A stretch of 20,221 bases of DNA from CAYVMN01 sp964452575 (lineage in GTDB: Bacteria; Desulfobacterota; DSM-4660; Desulfatiglandales; Desulfatiglandaceae), in assembly GCA_964452575.1 (NCBI GenBank), contig CAYVMN010000074.1:1-20221 (forward strand). The letters are read 5' to 3'. The translations under genes were made by a program, and so were the position numbers. Positions within the stretch are counted from its first letter, which is position 1, and every line of letters begins with the position of its first letter. Below are positions 7,455 to 15,781 of this stretch, piece after piece. The notes beneath the pieces were generated by a model that saw only the letters and a list, made by a program, of their open reading frames with translations, searched no databases and had not been told where the DNA came from.

Positions 7455-8515
7455 TATTTCCCTCCTTCTTTGCTGCCCAGTGATTTCCCGAGATTGAGCA
7501 GGGGTAGAAGGTTCTTTTGTTCTGCATCTACAACATACTTGCCCCCCATCTTGGGAAGGATTGTCTGCATGGCTTCTAGGTAGAGCCGTCTCTTGGTTAC
7601 GTCTTCGGCAGTGGCATATGCCTTATAGAGTTCTAGAAACCTGGCAGCATCACCCTTTGCCCGATTCACTCGATCAAGGGCATAACCTTCGGCCGCCTTT
7701 ATGGTCTTTTCGGCCTGCCCTTTGGCAGCAGGGATCACCTTGTTGTAGGCCTCCTTGGCCTGGTAGATCATCCTCTCCTTTTCCTGGATTGCCTGGTTCA
7801 CCTCATTAAAGGATGGCTGAACAGGTTGCGGGACATTAGTCTTCTTCATCTCCACGTTGACAACTTTGATACCGGTTTCGGCGTCATCCAGGAACCTCTG
7901 CAGGAGTTCCTTATTCTTTGCGGCGAGTTCCTCCCTCTTACTGATGACCTCGTTGATGCTGCTGTCCCCCACTATCAAACGCATGCTGGCTTCAGCCAAA
8001 TCCCTGAATGTAACCCTAGGGTTATGTACCTTAAACAGGTAATTGAACGGGTTATTGATACGGTACTGGACTATCCAGGGTACAACAGCCACATTAAGAT
8101 CTCCGGTAAGCATTAAGGATTCGCTCTCGTAGGCAGTGCTTGGCGCATATCGGGTCCGCACACCCGCCTCTATAGTCCTGAGGCCAAATTCCTCCTTGAA
8201 GACATATCTGACCTTGACCTTGGTGACCTTTTCGATACCCCTGGGGAGCTTAAAGCTTAGGCCCGGCTGGGATGTCCTAACATATTTTCCAAACCTCTGG
8301 ACAACGCCGACCTCATCTACACCAACTGTATAGAAACAGCTGGAGCCCAGGATGATAAGGATAATCACGACAATGATAATCCAGGTTTTTCCAGGGAATT
8401 TTCCCCTGGCGCCCTTGATCTTTTCAAGGACCTCACCGATGTCCGGTGGACCTCCGGTCCCTCGCCCCGAGGAACCCTTTTTTTGTTGCTGTAACTTATC
8501 CCAATCCCAGGCCAT
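7454..8515 (-). CDS. hflK: HflK, SPFH/prohibitin-family modulator of FtsH protease
   Basis: Partner of HflC in the FtsH-associated complex. The 353 residues have the typical HflK order: a cytoplasmic N terminus starting MAWDWDKL and rich in Gly/Lys (1-42), one transmembrane helix (about 44-62), the SPFH domain beginning YTVGVDEVGVVQRFGKYV, then a coiled coil (RMIYQAKEAYNKVIPAAKG). TAAGGAG lies 7 nt upstream of the ATG. It is the first gene of hflK-hflC-ACT and has a good promoter at 8594-8622. Confidence 0.95.
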   Translation of the reverse strand: MAWDWDKLQQQKKGSSGRGTGGPPDIGEVLEKIKGARGKFPGKTWIIIVVIILIILGSSCFYTVGVDEVGVVQRFGKYVRTSQPGLSFKLPRGIEKVTKVKVRYVFKEEFGLRTIEAGVRTRYAPSTAYESESLMLTGDLNVAVVPWIVQYRINNPFNYLFKVHNPRVTFRDLAEASMRLIVGDSSINEVISKREELAAKNKELLQRFLDDAETGIKVVNVEMKKTNVPQPVQPSFNEVNQAIQEKERMIYQAKEAYNKVIPAAKGQAEKTIKAAEGYALDRVNRAKGDAARFLELYKAYATAEDVTKRRLYLEAMQTILPKMGGKYVVDAEQKNLLPLLNLGKSLGSKEGGK

Positions 8516-8593
8516 ATCATCACTCCTTAGAAACTATTTTTACCTAAATATCCGTTCACCTAAAATCACAGGGTTATGAACAACAATTATAGA

Positions 8594-8622
8594 ACCATAT
8601 AAGCAAAACTCTGTCAGGTCAA
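8594..8622 (-). promoter_or_regulatory. sigma-70 promoter of hflK-hflC-ACT
   Basis: On the minus strand, TTGACC (8617-8622) and TATGGT (8594-8599) are 17 nt apart. This gives a leader of about 70 nt before hflK. Confidence 0.55.
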
Positions 8623-8650
8623 GGGATAAAGATTCAATTAGGATGACCTC

Positions 8651-8679
8651 TTGACATTGGCCTCAGCGACACCTAATAT
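8651..8679 (+). promoter_or_regulatory. strong sigma-70 promoter (P1) of the DUF721 gene
   Basis: A perfect TTGACA (8651-8656) and TAATAT (8674-8679) are separated by 17 nt. The leader to the gene would be about 135 nt. Confidence 0.7.
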
Positions 8680-8698
8680 GAGCCCTGATCGTGAACTC

Positions 8699-8727
8699 TT
8701 GACCTGTGAACGCCTACTATATATCTT
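8699..8727 (+). promoter_or_regulatory. second sigma-70 promoter (P2) of the DUF721 gene
   Basis: TTGACC (8699-8704) and TATCTT (8722-8727) are 17 nt apart, 48 bp downstream of P1. The -10 is weaker than that of P1. Confidence 0.4.
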
Positions 8728-8819
8728 TGAGTCTAGTCAATCTCTCACCTGATTTGGTCATCCGGTAGGCAGCCATCTGAGGAAGATACCGTTTTTTAAT
8801 ATGGGGGAGGCATTGATAG

Positions 8820-9128
8820 ATGGCCGTAGACAAAGCCTCGCTTACATCTATAAGGGATATTATCGCCGGTCTCCTTGAGGATGGCACGTTAGCCTTTAAC
8901 CCTGAAGACGCTCGGATCTGGGAAGAATGGGACAGGGTAGTCGGCCCTTCCATTTCAATAAATGCAAGGCCTTCCTGGATCAAGGATAGGGTACTCAGGG
9001 TCTGGGTCGCGGAACCCATTTGGCTTCAGGAACTGAAATTCCTGGAGGAGGATATCCGAGGAAGGCTAAATGATACCCTGGGCCGAAAGGCCGTAAGAAA
9101 GATAGAATTCAGGGTCGGTCCCAAATAG
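8820..9128 (+). CDS. DUF721/DciA-like protein, putative DnaB helicase operator
   Basis: This 102-residue protein has the DUF721 pattern: IWEEWDRVVGP (about 33-43), a SWIKDRVLRVWV strand pair, WLQELKFLE (about 68-76), and a C-terminal IEFRVG. DUF721 includes DciA, which in many bacteria lacking DnaC/DnaI helps load or activate the replicative helicase DnaB. The family link is firm; that this short copy is the DciA of this genome is inference. The ATG has GGGAGG about 10 nt upstream. Its last 20 bp overlap the end of the convergent methyltransferase gene. Confidence 0.75.
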   Translation: MAVDKASLTSIRDIIAGLLEDGTLAFNPEDARIWEEWDRVVGPSISINARPSWIKDRVLRVWVAEPIWLQELKFLEEDIRGRLNDTLGRKAVRKIEFRVGPK

Positions 9129-9837
9129 AGAAATTCCCCTGCCCAGTTAAGGGCGGGTCTACTTTCAACCCTGGACTTCCGCCTAAAGAGCCCTCTATCA
9201 GCGCCAGCCTGGCTTGGGATTGGAGGTTGGGATAAATGATACGGAGGCGTTTGGGTTCCAGGCCAAAATGGCGCATGCGGCCCAAGATGTCCGTCAGACG
9301 AACAGACGGATAAATCAATGTCAGCCTCCCCTTCTTCCGAAGCAACCCCGTAGCTGCCATCAAGATATCGTCGATCGAGGTCAGTAATTCGTGTCTTGCG
9401 ACGGCCCTGCGGGGGTCAGGGTTGATGCGGCCGCTTTTTAACTGGCGATAGGGGGGATTGCTGATGACCACATCCGCCCAGTTCCTGGTCACAGGGGGAC
9501 ATCTGATATCCCCAATAATAATCTCCATCTTCTTCTCGAACCCATTGAGCTTGGCATTTCGCTTTGCCTGAGCAGCGAGTTCTTTTTGGATCTCAAGTCC
9601 AAAGACATGCCCAACCGGTCTCGTCAGAAGCAAAATCAGGAGAATTATGCCGCAGCCTGTTCCCAGGTCCACCACCACATCTTCGGGTCTTATGGTCACA
9701 AATTGTGAGAGCAAGATGGCATCAATGGAAAATCTGTAGCCATCTCTGGATTGGATCAGCTTGAGGCGGCCCTCCATGAAAAGGTCAATAGATTCGTCGG
9801 GCCAGAAGGTACTATCATGGGACCTGGATGATTTCAT
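9109..9837 (-). CDS. TrmN6-like N6-adenine methyltransferase (tRNA1Val A37 type)
   Basis: Class I SAM-dependent methyltransferase of 242 residues. The N terminus contains the RLKLIQSRDGYRFSIDAILL stretch typical of TrmN6/YfiC. DLGTGCG (57-63) is the SAM-binding loop and NPPY (127-130) is the catalytic motif of N6-adenine and related amino-methyltransferases. E. coli TrmN6 methylates A37 of tRNA1Val; that substrate is assumed here by homology, since RNA and protein targets are hard to separate by motif. The start overlaps the end of the DUF1015 gene by 23 bp, indicating one operon. Confidence 0.85.
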   Translation of the reverse strand: MKSSRSHDSTFWPDESIDLFMEGRLKLIQSRDGYRFSIDAILLSQFVTIRPEDVVVDLGTGCGIILLILLLTRPVGHVFGLEIQKELAAQAKRNAKLNGFEKKMEIIIGDIRCPPVTRNWADVVISNPPYRQLKSGRINPDPRRAVARHELLTSIDDILMAATGLLRKKGRLTLIYPSVRLTDILGRMRHFGLEPKRLRIIYPNLQSQARLALIEGSLGGSPGLKVDPPLTGQGNFSIWDRP

Positions 9838-11170
9838 GAGGATCTATCTTATTAAAGACCAGACCTGATAACACCTTGGGATAGAAATAGGTTGATTTCC
9901 TGGGCATGACAAGGGAGTTGCTTGCCACCTCTTTGACCTGCTCCGCCCTTGTGGGGTTCAGCATAAATGCCATTTGATAGTCCCCCGACTGCACATCGGA
10001 GATGGCCGTTTCCATGTTGCTTTGATAGTGGAACGTCTTTTCGTCATCCAGATCTTCTTTGCTGAAACCGAGGGCCCTCTGGAGGATAAACCGGGAAAGC
10101 ACAAGGACATCAAGCTTTCTGAGCGACGGATGAAGATCGTCACCCATCTTCTCTCTTTCAGTTTCCTTAAGTGTGAAGAGGTAGTATTGTTTTGAGCCAT
10201 GTTGGTAAAATGCAATGTTTGTGCCTCTAACCCCGGTCGCGTGAAGTTTCCTTTTGATGGCGATGGATTCCTCTAGGGCACCGTGGCCGGAGAGTGGAAA
10301 GCCTGAGATCTCGAACCACTCCTCTATCTTCCTTAGAAATGGATCAAGTCGAAACTCAGGCACAGCCCTAATTAGCCGATGTGAGGGAAGGATTGTCAAG
10401 CCCTTGTCATTCATATTGGAAAGATACATCATCACAAACTCATAAGACCTATTGGCAGGACGGCTTCCGTACCTGGCCCTCATAATGTTTCTGAAGTTGC
10501 GCGAGGTCTCGTAACGGTGGTGACCGTCTGCGAGGTATATGGGAGTTTCCAACATGGCATCAGCTACTCCCCTGAATAACTGAGGGTTTTGCAAGGTCCA
10601 CAGCTGGTGTTTGGTTTCATCTTCGTAATCGAAGGCGATTTGGGGAGAGGCGTCAACGGACCTCTTGCACATGTCAAGTACAGTGTCATCCGGATCTTCA
10701 AAAAGACCGAATATCTGACTTAACTGGCAATTGCAGGCCCTCATGAGCATTAACCGGTCATTTCTGTGGGCCGAAAAGGTCCTCTCATGTGGAAGGATCA
10801 CACTGCTGTGCTCCTCTTCTATCCGGACCAAGACAACTATGCCCCACCGGGTTCGTCGAGGCTCTCCGCCCCCTGGATTGTAGCTCAGGGACGAAACATA
10901 TAGACAAGGTTGATTGGCACGGAGCAGGGTGCCATCGGATTCCCACCTCGAAAGGTAGTCGGCAGCACGGGTATACCTATTATCCCAATCAGAGTCCCCG
11001 GTCTTTTTCTTGCCCAAGATCAAACGGATGACATTATGAGGATCTTTCTGGTAATACCTTTCCTGTTGCTTCTCCGAAATGACGTCATATGGTGGGGCCA
11101 CCAATCTCGCGAGGTCTTGCCTTTTGTGAAGGTCATATGTTAATCCCATAAATGGGGCAATAATAGCCAT
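9815..11170 (-). CDS. DUF1015 family protein
   Basis: A soluble 451-residue protein with the conserved hallmarks of DUF1015: LVAPPYDVI near residues 23-31, DPHNVIRLIL, and DGHHRYET near residue 214, a His-rich motif that suggests a catalytic or metal site. The family is widespread in anaerobes and its biochemical function is not established as far as I know. The ATG at 11170 has AAGGAT upstream. It is the first gene of a two-gene operon with the methyltransferase and is divergent from the deaminase gene. Confidence 0.88.
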   Translation of the reverse strand: MAIIAPFMGLTYDLHKRQDLARLVAPPYDVISEKQQERYYQKDPHNVIRLILGKKKTGDSDWDNRYTRAADYLSRWESDGTLLRANQPCLYVSSLSYNPGGGEPRRTRWGIVVLVRIEEEHSSVILPHERTFSAHRNDRLMLMRACNCQLSQIFGLFEDPDDTVLDMCKRSVDASPQIAFDYEDETKHQLWTLQNPQLFRGVADAMLETPIYLADGHHRYETSRNFRNIMRARYGSRPANRSYEFVMMYLSNMNDKGLTILPSHRLIRAVPEFRLDPFLRKIEEWFEISGFPLSGHGALEESIAIKRKLHATGVRGTNIAFYQHGSKQYYLFTLKETEREKMGDDLHPSLRKLDVLVLSRFILQRALGFSKEDLDDEKTFHYQSNMETAISDVQSGDYQMAFMLNPTRAEQVKEVASNSLVMPRKSTYFYPKVLSGLVFNKIDPHEIIQVP

Positions 11171-11209
11171 TTCTTGATCCTTGTCCTTTAGGACGAAATT
11201 GAGGCACTA

Positions 11210-11237
11210 ATTTCACGCGATAAGAGCAATGTGTCAA
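11210..11237 (-). promoter_or_regulatory. possible sigma-70 promoter of the DUF1015 operon
   Basis: On the minus strand, TTGACA (11232-11237) and TGAAAT (11210-11215) are 16 nt apart. The -35 is perfect and the -10 matches at 4 of 6 positions. Confidence 0.4.
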
Positions 11238-11265
11238 GGGAATTTGGGGCAAGGAGGTGTACTAA

Positions 11266-12627
11266 GTGACTTCCATGCATAGGAACAGTCAGGATCTCAG
11301 CCGGCCAGAAAAGGCCCCGGATATCCTAATAGAAGGGGGAATACTCATTACAATGGTGGAGGGTGAGGAGCCTATTTCTGATGCCAGAGTCTTTATAGAC
11401 GATGGGCGGATAACAGGGATTCAGAGGGTCGAGGAAGAAAGAGACGCGACCTGTTCCCCGGTGGAGGTCATTAATGCCAGAGACTGTTTGATCATGCCGG
11501 GGCTGATCAATGGCCACAACCACGCAGCCATGAGCCTCTTCAGGGGCATTGCCGACGACTTACCGTTGAGGCAATGGCTTTTTGAAAAGATCTTCCCAGC
11601 TGAGTCGAGGTTCCTCACCCCCGATACGGTCTACTGGGGCTCTCTCCTTTCGTGCCTTGAGATGATTTCATCGGGGACCACCTGCTTTGCGGATGGGTAT
11701 TTTTTTCAGGATGGTACGGTTCGCGCTGTAAAGGACTCAGGGCTTAGGGCCCTCATCGGCCAAGGGGTCATAGATTTCCCTGCACCAGGGGTTGAAGACC
11801 CGAAAGAGAATGTAGCTGTGGCAAGGAGATTCATAACGGACTGGCAGGGATTCTCCGACCTGATCACGCCGGCAGTTTTTTGTCACAGCCCCATCACCTG
11901 TTCCGAACGGACCCTAAGGGCTGCAACCGAGCTATCCCAGGAGTTCAACCTTCCCCTTCAGATCCATCTTTCTGAAACCCGTGAAGAGGTCATGGAGATC
12001 ATGAAGAGGGCTGGGATAAGACCGGTTCACTATCTGGATGGATTGGGTGTCATAAACTCCAGTCTTATTGCCGTGCACGCTGTCCATCTGGATCATGGGG
12101 AGATGGAGTGTCTCAGGGAAAAGGGAGCCAGGATTGTCCACTGCCCAGAGAGCAGCATGAAACTCGGCTCCGGAACGGCGAGGGTCTCGAACATGTTGAA
12201 AATGGGTCTGACAGTGGGGCTAGGTACAGACGGGTGCTCATCAAACAATAACCTCGATCTTTTTCAGGAAATGGACATTGCCGCCAAGCTCAGCAAGGTC
12301 GCGGAACAAGACCCCCGCAGCCTGGTCGCTCGGACCGCCCTCAGGATGTCTACCCAATGGGGGGCGGCGGTCTTGGGCCTGGAAAAGGAAATTGGAACAA
12401 TTGAGGAGGGGAAAAAGGCAGATATCATTGTGGTAGACCTAAACAGTCCTCACCTCTGCCCTCTCTACGATCCATACTCGGCCATGGTCTACGCGGCGGA
12501 TGGTGCTGATGTGAAGGATGTGATCGTAAATGGAGAACTGCTTATGAAGGACAGGAAACACACCACATTAGACCCCCAAGAGATCATGAAAAGGGTCAAG
12601 GGTATCAGCAGGAATATACGCCTCTGA
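11266..12627 (+). CDS. mtaD: 5-methylthioadenosine/S-adenosylhomocysteine deaminase-type amidohydrolase
   Basis: A zinc-dependent hydrolase of 453 residues, predicted to deaminate 5'-methylthioadenosine and/or S-adenosylhomocysteine to the inosine forms, in SAM by-product recycling. The metal ligands of the amidohydrolase barrel are present: NGHNHAAMSLFRG (His84, His86), QIHLSE (third His), VHAVHL (fourth His) and GTDGCSSNN (Asp). DDLPLRQWL after the first motif is typical of the MtaD/TrzA group. GTG at 11266 is well supported by AAGGAGGT (11251-11258) 7 nt upstream. Related deaminases can use other adenosine analogues, so substrate preference is not certain. Confidence 0.9.
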   Translation: MTSMHRNSQDLSRPEKAPDILIEGGILITMVEGEEPISDARVFIDDGRITGIQRVEEERDATCSPVEVINARDCLIMPGLINGHNHAAMSLFRGIADDLPLRQWLFEKIFPAESRFLTPDTVYWGSLLSCLEMISSGTTCFADGYFFQDGTVRAVKDSGLRALIGQGVIDFPAPGVEDPKENVAVARRFITDWQGFSDLITPAVFCHSPITCSERTLRAATELSQEFNLPLQIHLSETREEVMEIMKRAGIRPVHYLDGLGVINSSLIAVHAVHLDHGEMECLREKGARIVHCPESSMKLGSGTARVSNMLKMGLTVGLGTDGCSSNNNLDLFQEMDIAAKLSKVAEQDPRSLVARTALRMSTQWGAAVLGLEKEIGTIEEGKKADIIVVDLNSPHLCPLYDPYSAMVYAADGADVKDVIVNGELLMKDRKHTTLDPQEIMKRVKGISRNIRL

Positions 12628-12784
12628 TTCTAAAAATATTTGCCATTGGAGGCATAAATTGCTATTTAAATTGCTCTATAGCCGGGATGATCTTATATAC
12701 CTCTTGCGGTATGCGTTCAAGTCTTTCTTTGGCGTGATGCATAGCACAGGAGCAAAAAAGTAGAGATGATAGAGAGTTAGAGAT

Positions 12785-14152
12785 ATGCAAGAAAGGAAAA
12801 AAGCAGGCCTATTACTTACCATAGGGGCGATTGTGATAGTCCTTGGCGGCCTGGGTTGGTTCCTGGCAGGGATTTTTGAGGGAGAAAAGCCGGTCGTGGA
12901 TCTTAGGCCTCTTCCTGAGTTCCTAACTGGACCCCAGAAATTCGCCCTTGCAATTAGCGATATGAAGAGAGGGCTTAGGGAACTCAGTGTCTCAGTTAAC
13001 CAGGAAGGCCGTGAAATAAAGGTTTTCGAAAAGAAATTTCCGTTTAAAGGCTTACTCAATCGGGATGGCACCCATAAGTGTGAAACGGAATTTTCTGTGG
13101 ACCCCTCAAAACTCAACCTGACTCAGGGCCGTGTCGACCTGTTGGTACGGGTTTGGGATTATTCGAGAAGGAGAGGGGGGGATGGAAACCTATCTCTAGT
13201 TCAGCATAAGATGGTTGTGGATACGGTCCCTCCGGCCGTCAGGGCCGTGAGCAGGCTGCACTATATGAATCTCGGGGGGGCAGGCCTGATAGTGTACCAG
13301 GTCTCTTCGGATTCTAGCGAAAGCGGCCTTTTCGTAAACGAGTTTTTCTTCCCTGGCTTTCCCGTTGATAAGGAATCGAGGGAAGGGCTCTACCTCTGCT
13401 ATTTCGCTATTCCTGTCAATATTGAACCTGATCCTGAGGTATATCTCTGGGCAAAAGATAAGGCTGGGAACCTCTCCAGGGCAAATTTTTACCACCGTGT
13501 CCGGAAAAGGCGGTTGGGGGAAGTGAAGGTTAACATTACAGACCGATTCTTGAAACAAATCCTTCCCTATTTCTCGTTTTGTCAATTCAGCGCAGGAGCG
13601 AGTGACATTGACAAGTTCCTTCAAATCAATCGAGACTTGAGGAAGAAAAACAACCAGACCTTTTACGAGCTGAGGAAAAAGACGGGACGAGAACGAATGT
13701 GGGATGGGACTTGGCTAAGGCAAGAAAACGCCGCCAACATGGCAAGATTCGGGGAGCGCCGGGAATATTATTATCAGGGAAAGAAGATTGACGAAGAGAT
13801 ACATCTGGGCGTGGACTTGGCCTCTTTGGCCAACTCGGAGGTGCTTGCTGCCAACAGGGGTCGGGTAATATTTGCAGACCGTCTGGGGATATATGGCCTC
13901 ACGGTGGTCCTGGACCACGGCCAGGGGCTTGCCTCGGTCTACTCGCACCTGAGCAAGATGATTGTGCAGCCGGGGCAGGAGGTCGCCAAAGGAGAGGTGA
14001 TCGGAACTACAGGGCGGACCGGACTTGCCGGTGGAGATCATCTGCATTTTGGCGTAATGGTGAGCGGGGTCTTCGTTAATCCCATAGAGTGGTGGGACAG
14101 CCACTGGATCCAAGACAATGTCACCCGTAAGCTGGCCCTCTTAGATAAGTAA
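12785..14152 (+). CDS. membrane-anchored M23-family metallopeptidase
   Basis: A 455-residue envelope protein with one N-terminal transmembrane helix (about 8-30) and a large periplasmic part. An N-terminal beta-rich region (about 40-250) has no family I recognise. The C-terminal LytM/M23 domain has an intact zinc site, HLGVD (His340, Asp344) and HLHFG (His419, His421). M23 enzymes cut peptide cross-links in peptidoglycan; an intact site suggests activity rather than a degenerate EnvC/NlpD-type activator. The Shine-Dalgarno is weak. The 157-bp gap before it shows no clear promoter. Confidence 0.9.
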   Translation: MQERKKAGLLLTIGAIVIVLGGLGWFLAGIFEGEKPVVDLRPLPEFLTGPQKFALAISDMKRGLRELSVSVNQEGREIKVFEKKFPFKGLLNRDGTHKCETEFSVDPSKLNLTQGRVDLLVRVWDYSRRRGGDGNLSLVQHKMVVDTVPPAVRAVSRLHYMNLGGAGLIVYQVSSDSSESGLFVNEFFFPGFPVDKESREGLYLCYFAIPVNIEPDPEVYLWAKDKAGNLSRANFYHRVRKRRLGEVKVNITDRFLKQILPYFSFCQFSAGASDIDKFLQINRDLRKKNNQTFYELRKKTGRERMWDGTWLRQENAANMARFGERREYYYQGKKIDEEIHLGVDLASLANSEVLAANRGRVIFADRLGIYGLTVVLDHGQGLASVYSHLSKMIVQPGQEVAKGEVIGTTGRTGLAGGDHLHFGVMVSGVFVNPIEWWDSHWIQDNVTRKLALLDK

Positions 14153-14185
14153 CCCCGTGTCATTGAGTAACAGCTAATAATAGAC

Positions 14186-14224
14186 CCTTGACCTCCGCGG
14201 CACAGTGGCTTCCTGGGGTCAAGG
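14186..14224. repeat. inverted repeat between convergent M23 and hdrB genes
   Basis: CCTTGACC (14186-14193) and GGTCAAGG (14217-14224) are perfect arms around 23 nt. The right arm overlaps the hdrB stop codon. The position suits a bidirectional transcription end, but there is no T tract, so terminator function is only a guess. Confidence 0.3.
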
Positions 14225-15115
14225 TTCCGATATGGATGATGGTTCTAAGGCGGCCTCGATCCTGTCAAGGGGGAGTCGATTCGCGTCCATCCCCAGCCTA
14301 TCCCGCTCGAGACCCATGGCCAGGCCCAGAAGCTGGGGGTAGAGAATAGAGGGGATGTCGTAGTCGCGACCCCGATCCGAGGCAATCTTGCCCTGAATGG
14401 TATCGAATTCCACCTGGCAGAAGGGACAGGCAGTACAGAGACAATCTGCATTCCAGGCCTTGGCGTCAGCGAGCTTTTTTTCGCAGAGATCCAGGGCGAG
14501 GTATTCATTTACGCCCAGGAGCGGTCCTCCGCAACACTCCCATTTGGCACCCCAGCGAATGCTCTTGGCGCCGGTAAGCTCCACCAGGTCGTCAAAGACC
14601 CTTGGGGGCGAAGAACTGTCAAATTGCATCACCTTGCTGGGTCTCAGGGTATGGCAACCATAATGAGTGGCTATATTGAGGCCCTTATAAGTCCTTGCAA
14701 TCCGATTCCGGATGGAATCGAGACCCACGTCCTGGTGGAGTACCTTCATGAAATGCCTCACATGGATCCCGCCGTTATAGACAGCCCCTGAGGACTCCAA
14801 GCGCCTGTTTATGGCCGACCTTAATTCAGAATCCTCCTTGAGGTGGTGGTTGACGTCGGTGAGTGTACTGTAACAGCCGCTGCAAAGGCACATGATATCA
14901 ACACCTTGTGCCTCAGCGAGGGCGAGGTTGCGGGCACCCACGGTGAGGAACATCTCAAAGGAGATGGACCGGAGGGGCACAGGCCCACAGCAGCTGAACT
15001 GCTCTATATCAATCAGTTTCACCCCGAGTTCGTCCAGAACTGCACGGGCCGAGGCCTCGTAATGGTTCACGCGGGAAGGAATGGAACATCCGAGAAAGAT
15101 GGCATAGCTCTTCAT
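14219..15115 (-). CDS. hdrB: heterodisulfide reductase subunit B-like protein (two CCG domains)
   Basis: A 298-residue protein that would hold the noncubane [4Fe-4S] clusters that reduce disulfides in Hdr complexes. Both CCG motifs are canonical: Cys10, Cys42-Cys43, Cys78/Cys81, and Cys154, Cys194-Cys195, Cys230/Cys233. In methanogens HdrB reduces CoM-S-S-CoB; in sulfate reducers the natural substrate is not known. It lies 12 bp after hdrC. No flavoprotein HdrA is nearby, so the complex may work with TmcBC-like proteins or with an HdrA encoded elsewhere. The name reflects the family, not a proven reaction. Confidence 0.9.
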   Translation of the reverse strand: MKSYAIFLGCSIPSRVNHYEASARAVLDELGVKLIDIEQFSCCGPVPLRSISFEMFLTVGARNLALAEAQGVDIMCLCSGCYSTLTDVNHHLKEDSELRSAINRRLESSGAVYNGGIHVRHFMKVLHQDVGLDSIRNRIARTYKGLNIATHYGCHTLRPSKVMQFDSSSPPRVFDDLVELTGAKSIRWGAKWECCGGPLLGVNEYLALDLCEKKLADAKAWNADCLCTACPFCQVEFDTIQGKIASDRGRDYDIPSILYPQLLGLAMGLERDRLGMDANRLPLDRIEAALEPSSISEP

Positions 15116-15127
15116 CTCTCGTCCTCT

Positions 15128-15664
15128 CTATTTTGCCGGATTAATGACCTCAGGTAAGCTTAGCTCTCTCAAGAGCCCTTTTAGAACTTCGTCACCTGCG
15201 CCGCTCAGCTCTGGAAGGTCAAGCTCCTCCCGTTCCCACTCCATGATCTCGGCGGTCCGGCCATTGTCCAAGAGGGCGTTTGCAGACATCCGTATGCCCC
15301 TGGGGATAAGGTCTTTCCGATCCCTTATGGCCATGTTCTTGAGTTCATAGATGACATCACATACCTGTATGCCCTGGGGGCAGTATTCGGTGCACATATA
15401 ACATTCCGTACAGGCCCAGAGCATCCGGGCCTCCAGGACAATATCCTTTAGCCCAAGGCGTACCGCGTACATGAGCTGATGGGGGAGCAGGTCCAGTTCC
15501 TGTGCCGGATTCGGCCTGAAGTTTAAGACAATCGGGCAACCGTTGGTGCAGGTGAAACACTGAAAGCAATAGGCGGAGGTCTTTGCCTGGATAGAGGAAA
15601 ACATCCTCTTAACAAACTCTTTATCTGAATCTCTTTTCAGGACCAGGGTTCTATCTGGTTCCAT
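15128..15664 (-). CDS. hdrC: heterodisulfide reductase subunit C-like ferredoxin
   Basis: A 178-residue electron carrier with two [4Fe-4S] motifs, CxxCxxCxxxCP at Cys33/36/39/43 and Cys85/88/91/95, the HdrC arrangement. It would pass electrons to the HdrB encoded next. The ATG is preceded by a modest GGTGG. A 117-bp gap separates it from the TmcB-like gene, and that gap holds a possible promoter of its own, so hdrCB may be expressed separately from the upstream pair. Confidence 0.9.
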   Translation of the reverse strand: MEPDRTLVLKRDSDKEFVKRMFSSIQAKTSAYCFQCFTCTNGCPIVLNFRPNPAQELDLLPHQLMYAVRLGLKDIVLEARMLWACTECYMCTEYCPQGIQVCDVIYELKNMAIRDRKDLIPRGIRMSANALLDNGRTAEIMEWEREELDLPELSGAGDEVLKGLLRELSLPEVINPAK

Positions 15665-15738
15665 GGCTTATCCACCCTTTCGCCTTTTTGGCAGTTTGCC
15701 TTGAAGTCCGCCGATCGTAAATCACTTGGATCTGGCGC

Positions 15739-15768
15739 TCTATACTACCATGTGGTAGCTACCGTCAA
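15739..15768 (-). promoter_or_regulatory. possible internal promoter of hdrCB with a dyad in the spacer
   Basis: On the minus strand, TTGACG (15763-15768) and TATAGA (15739-15744) are 18 nt apart. The spacer contains the dyad CTACCA-TG-TGGTAG (15745-15758), placed where a regulator could block polymerase. It could instead be a small RNA hairpin on a transcript from further upstream. Confidence 0.4.
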
Positions 15769-15781
15769 CAGAAATATACCT

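Larger units (their letters stand above)
8516..8819. other. divergent intergenic region between hflK and the DUF721 gene
   Basis: This 304-bp stretch holds no convincing gene. It carries one minus-strand and two plus-strand promoters (listed separately). A 9-bp perfect inverted repeat, CAGGTCAAG (8615-8623) and CTTGACCTG (8698-8706), contains the -35 boxes of the hflK promoter and of the second plus promoter, giving the region partial symmetry. Confidence 0.6.

Noticed and set aside
8717..9019. 100-residue minus-strand ORF opposite the DUF721 gene
   Set aside because: It mostly overlaps the DUF721 frame, which has conserved family motifs and good promoters; the winged-helix-like C terminus is probably coincidental.
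12676..13116. 146-residue minus-strand ORF upstream of and overlapping the M23 gene
   Set aside because: It overlaps a well-supported membrane-anchored peptidase, has a Ser/Arg/Pro-rich shadow composition, and has no recognisable motif.
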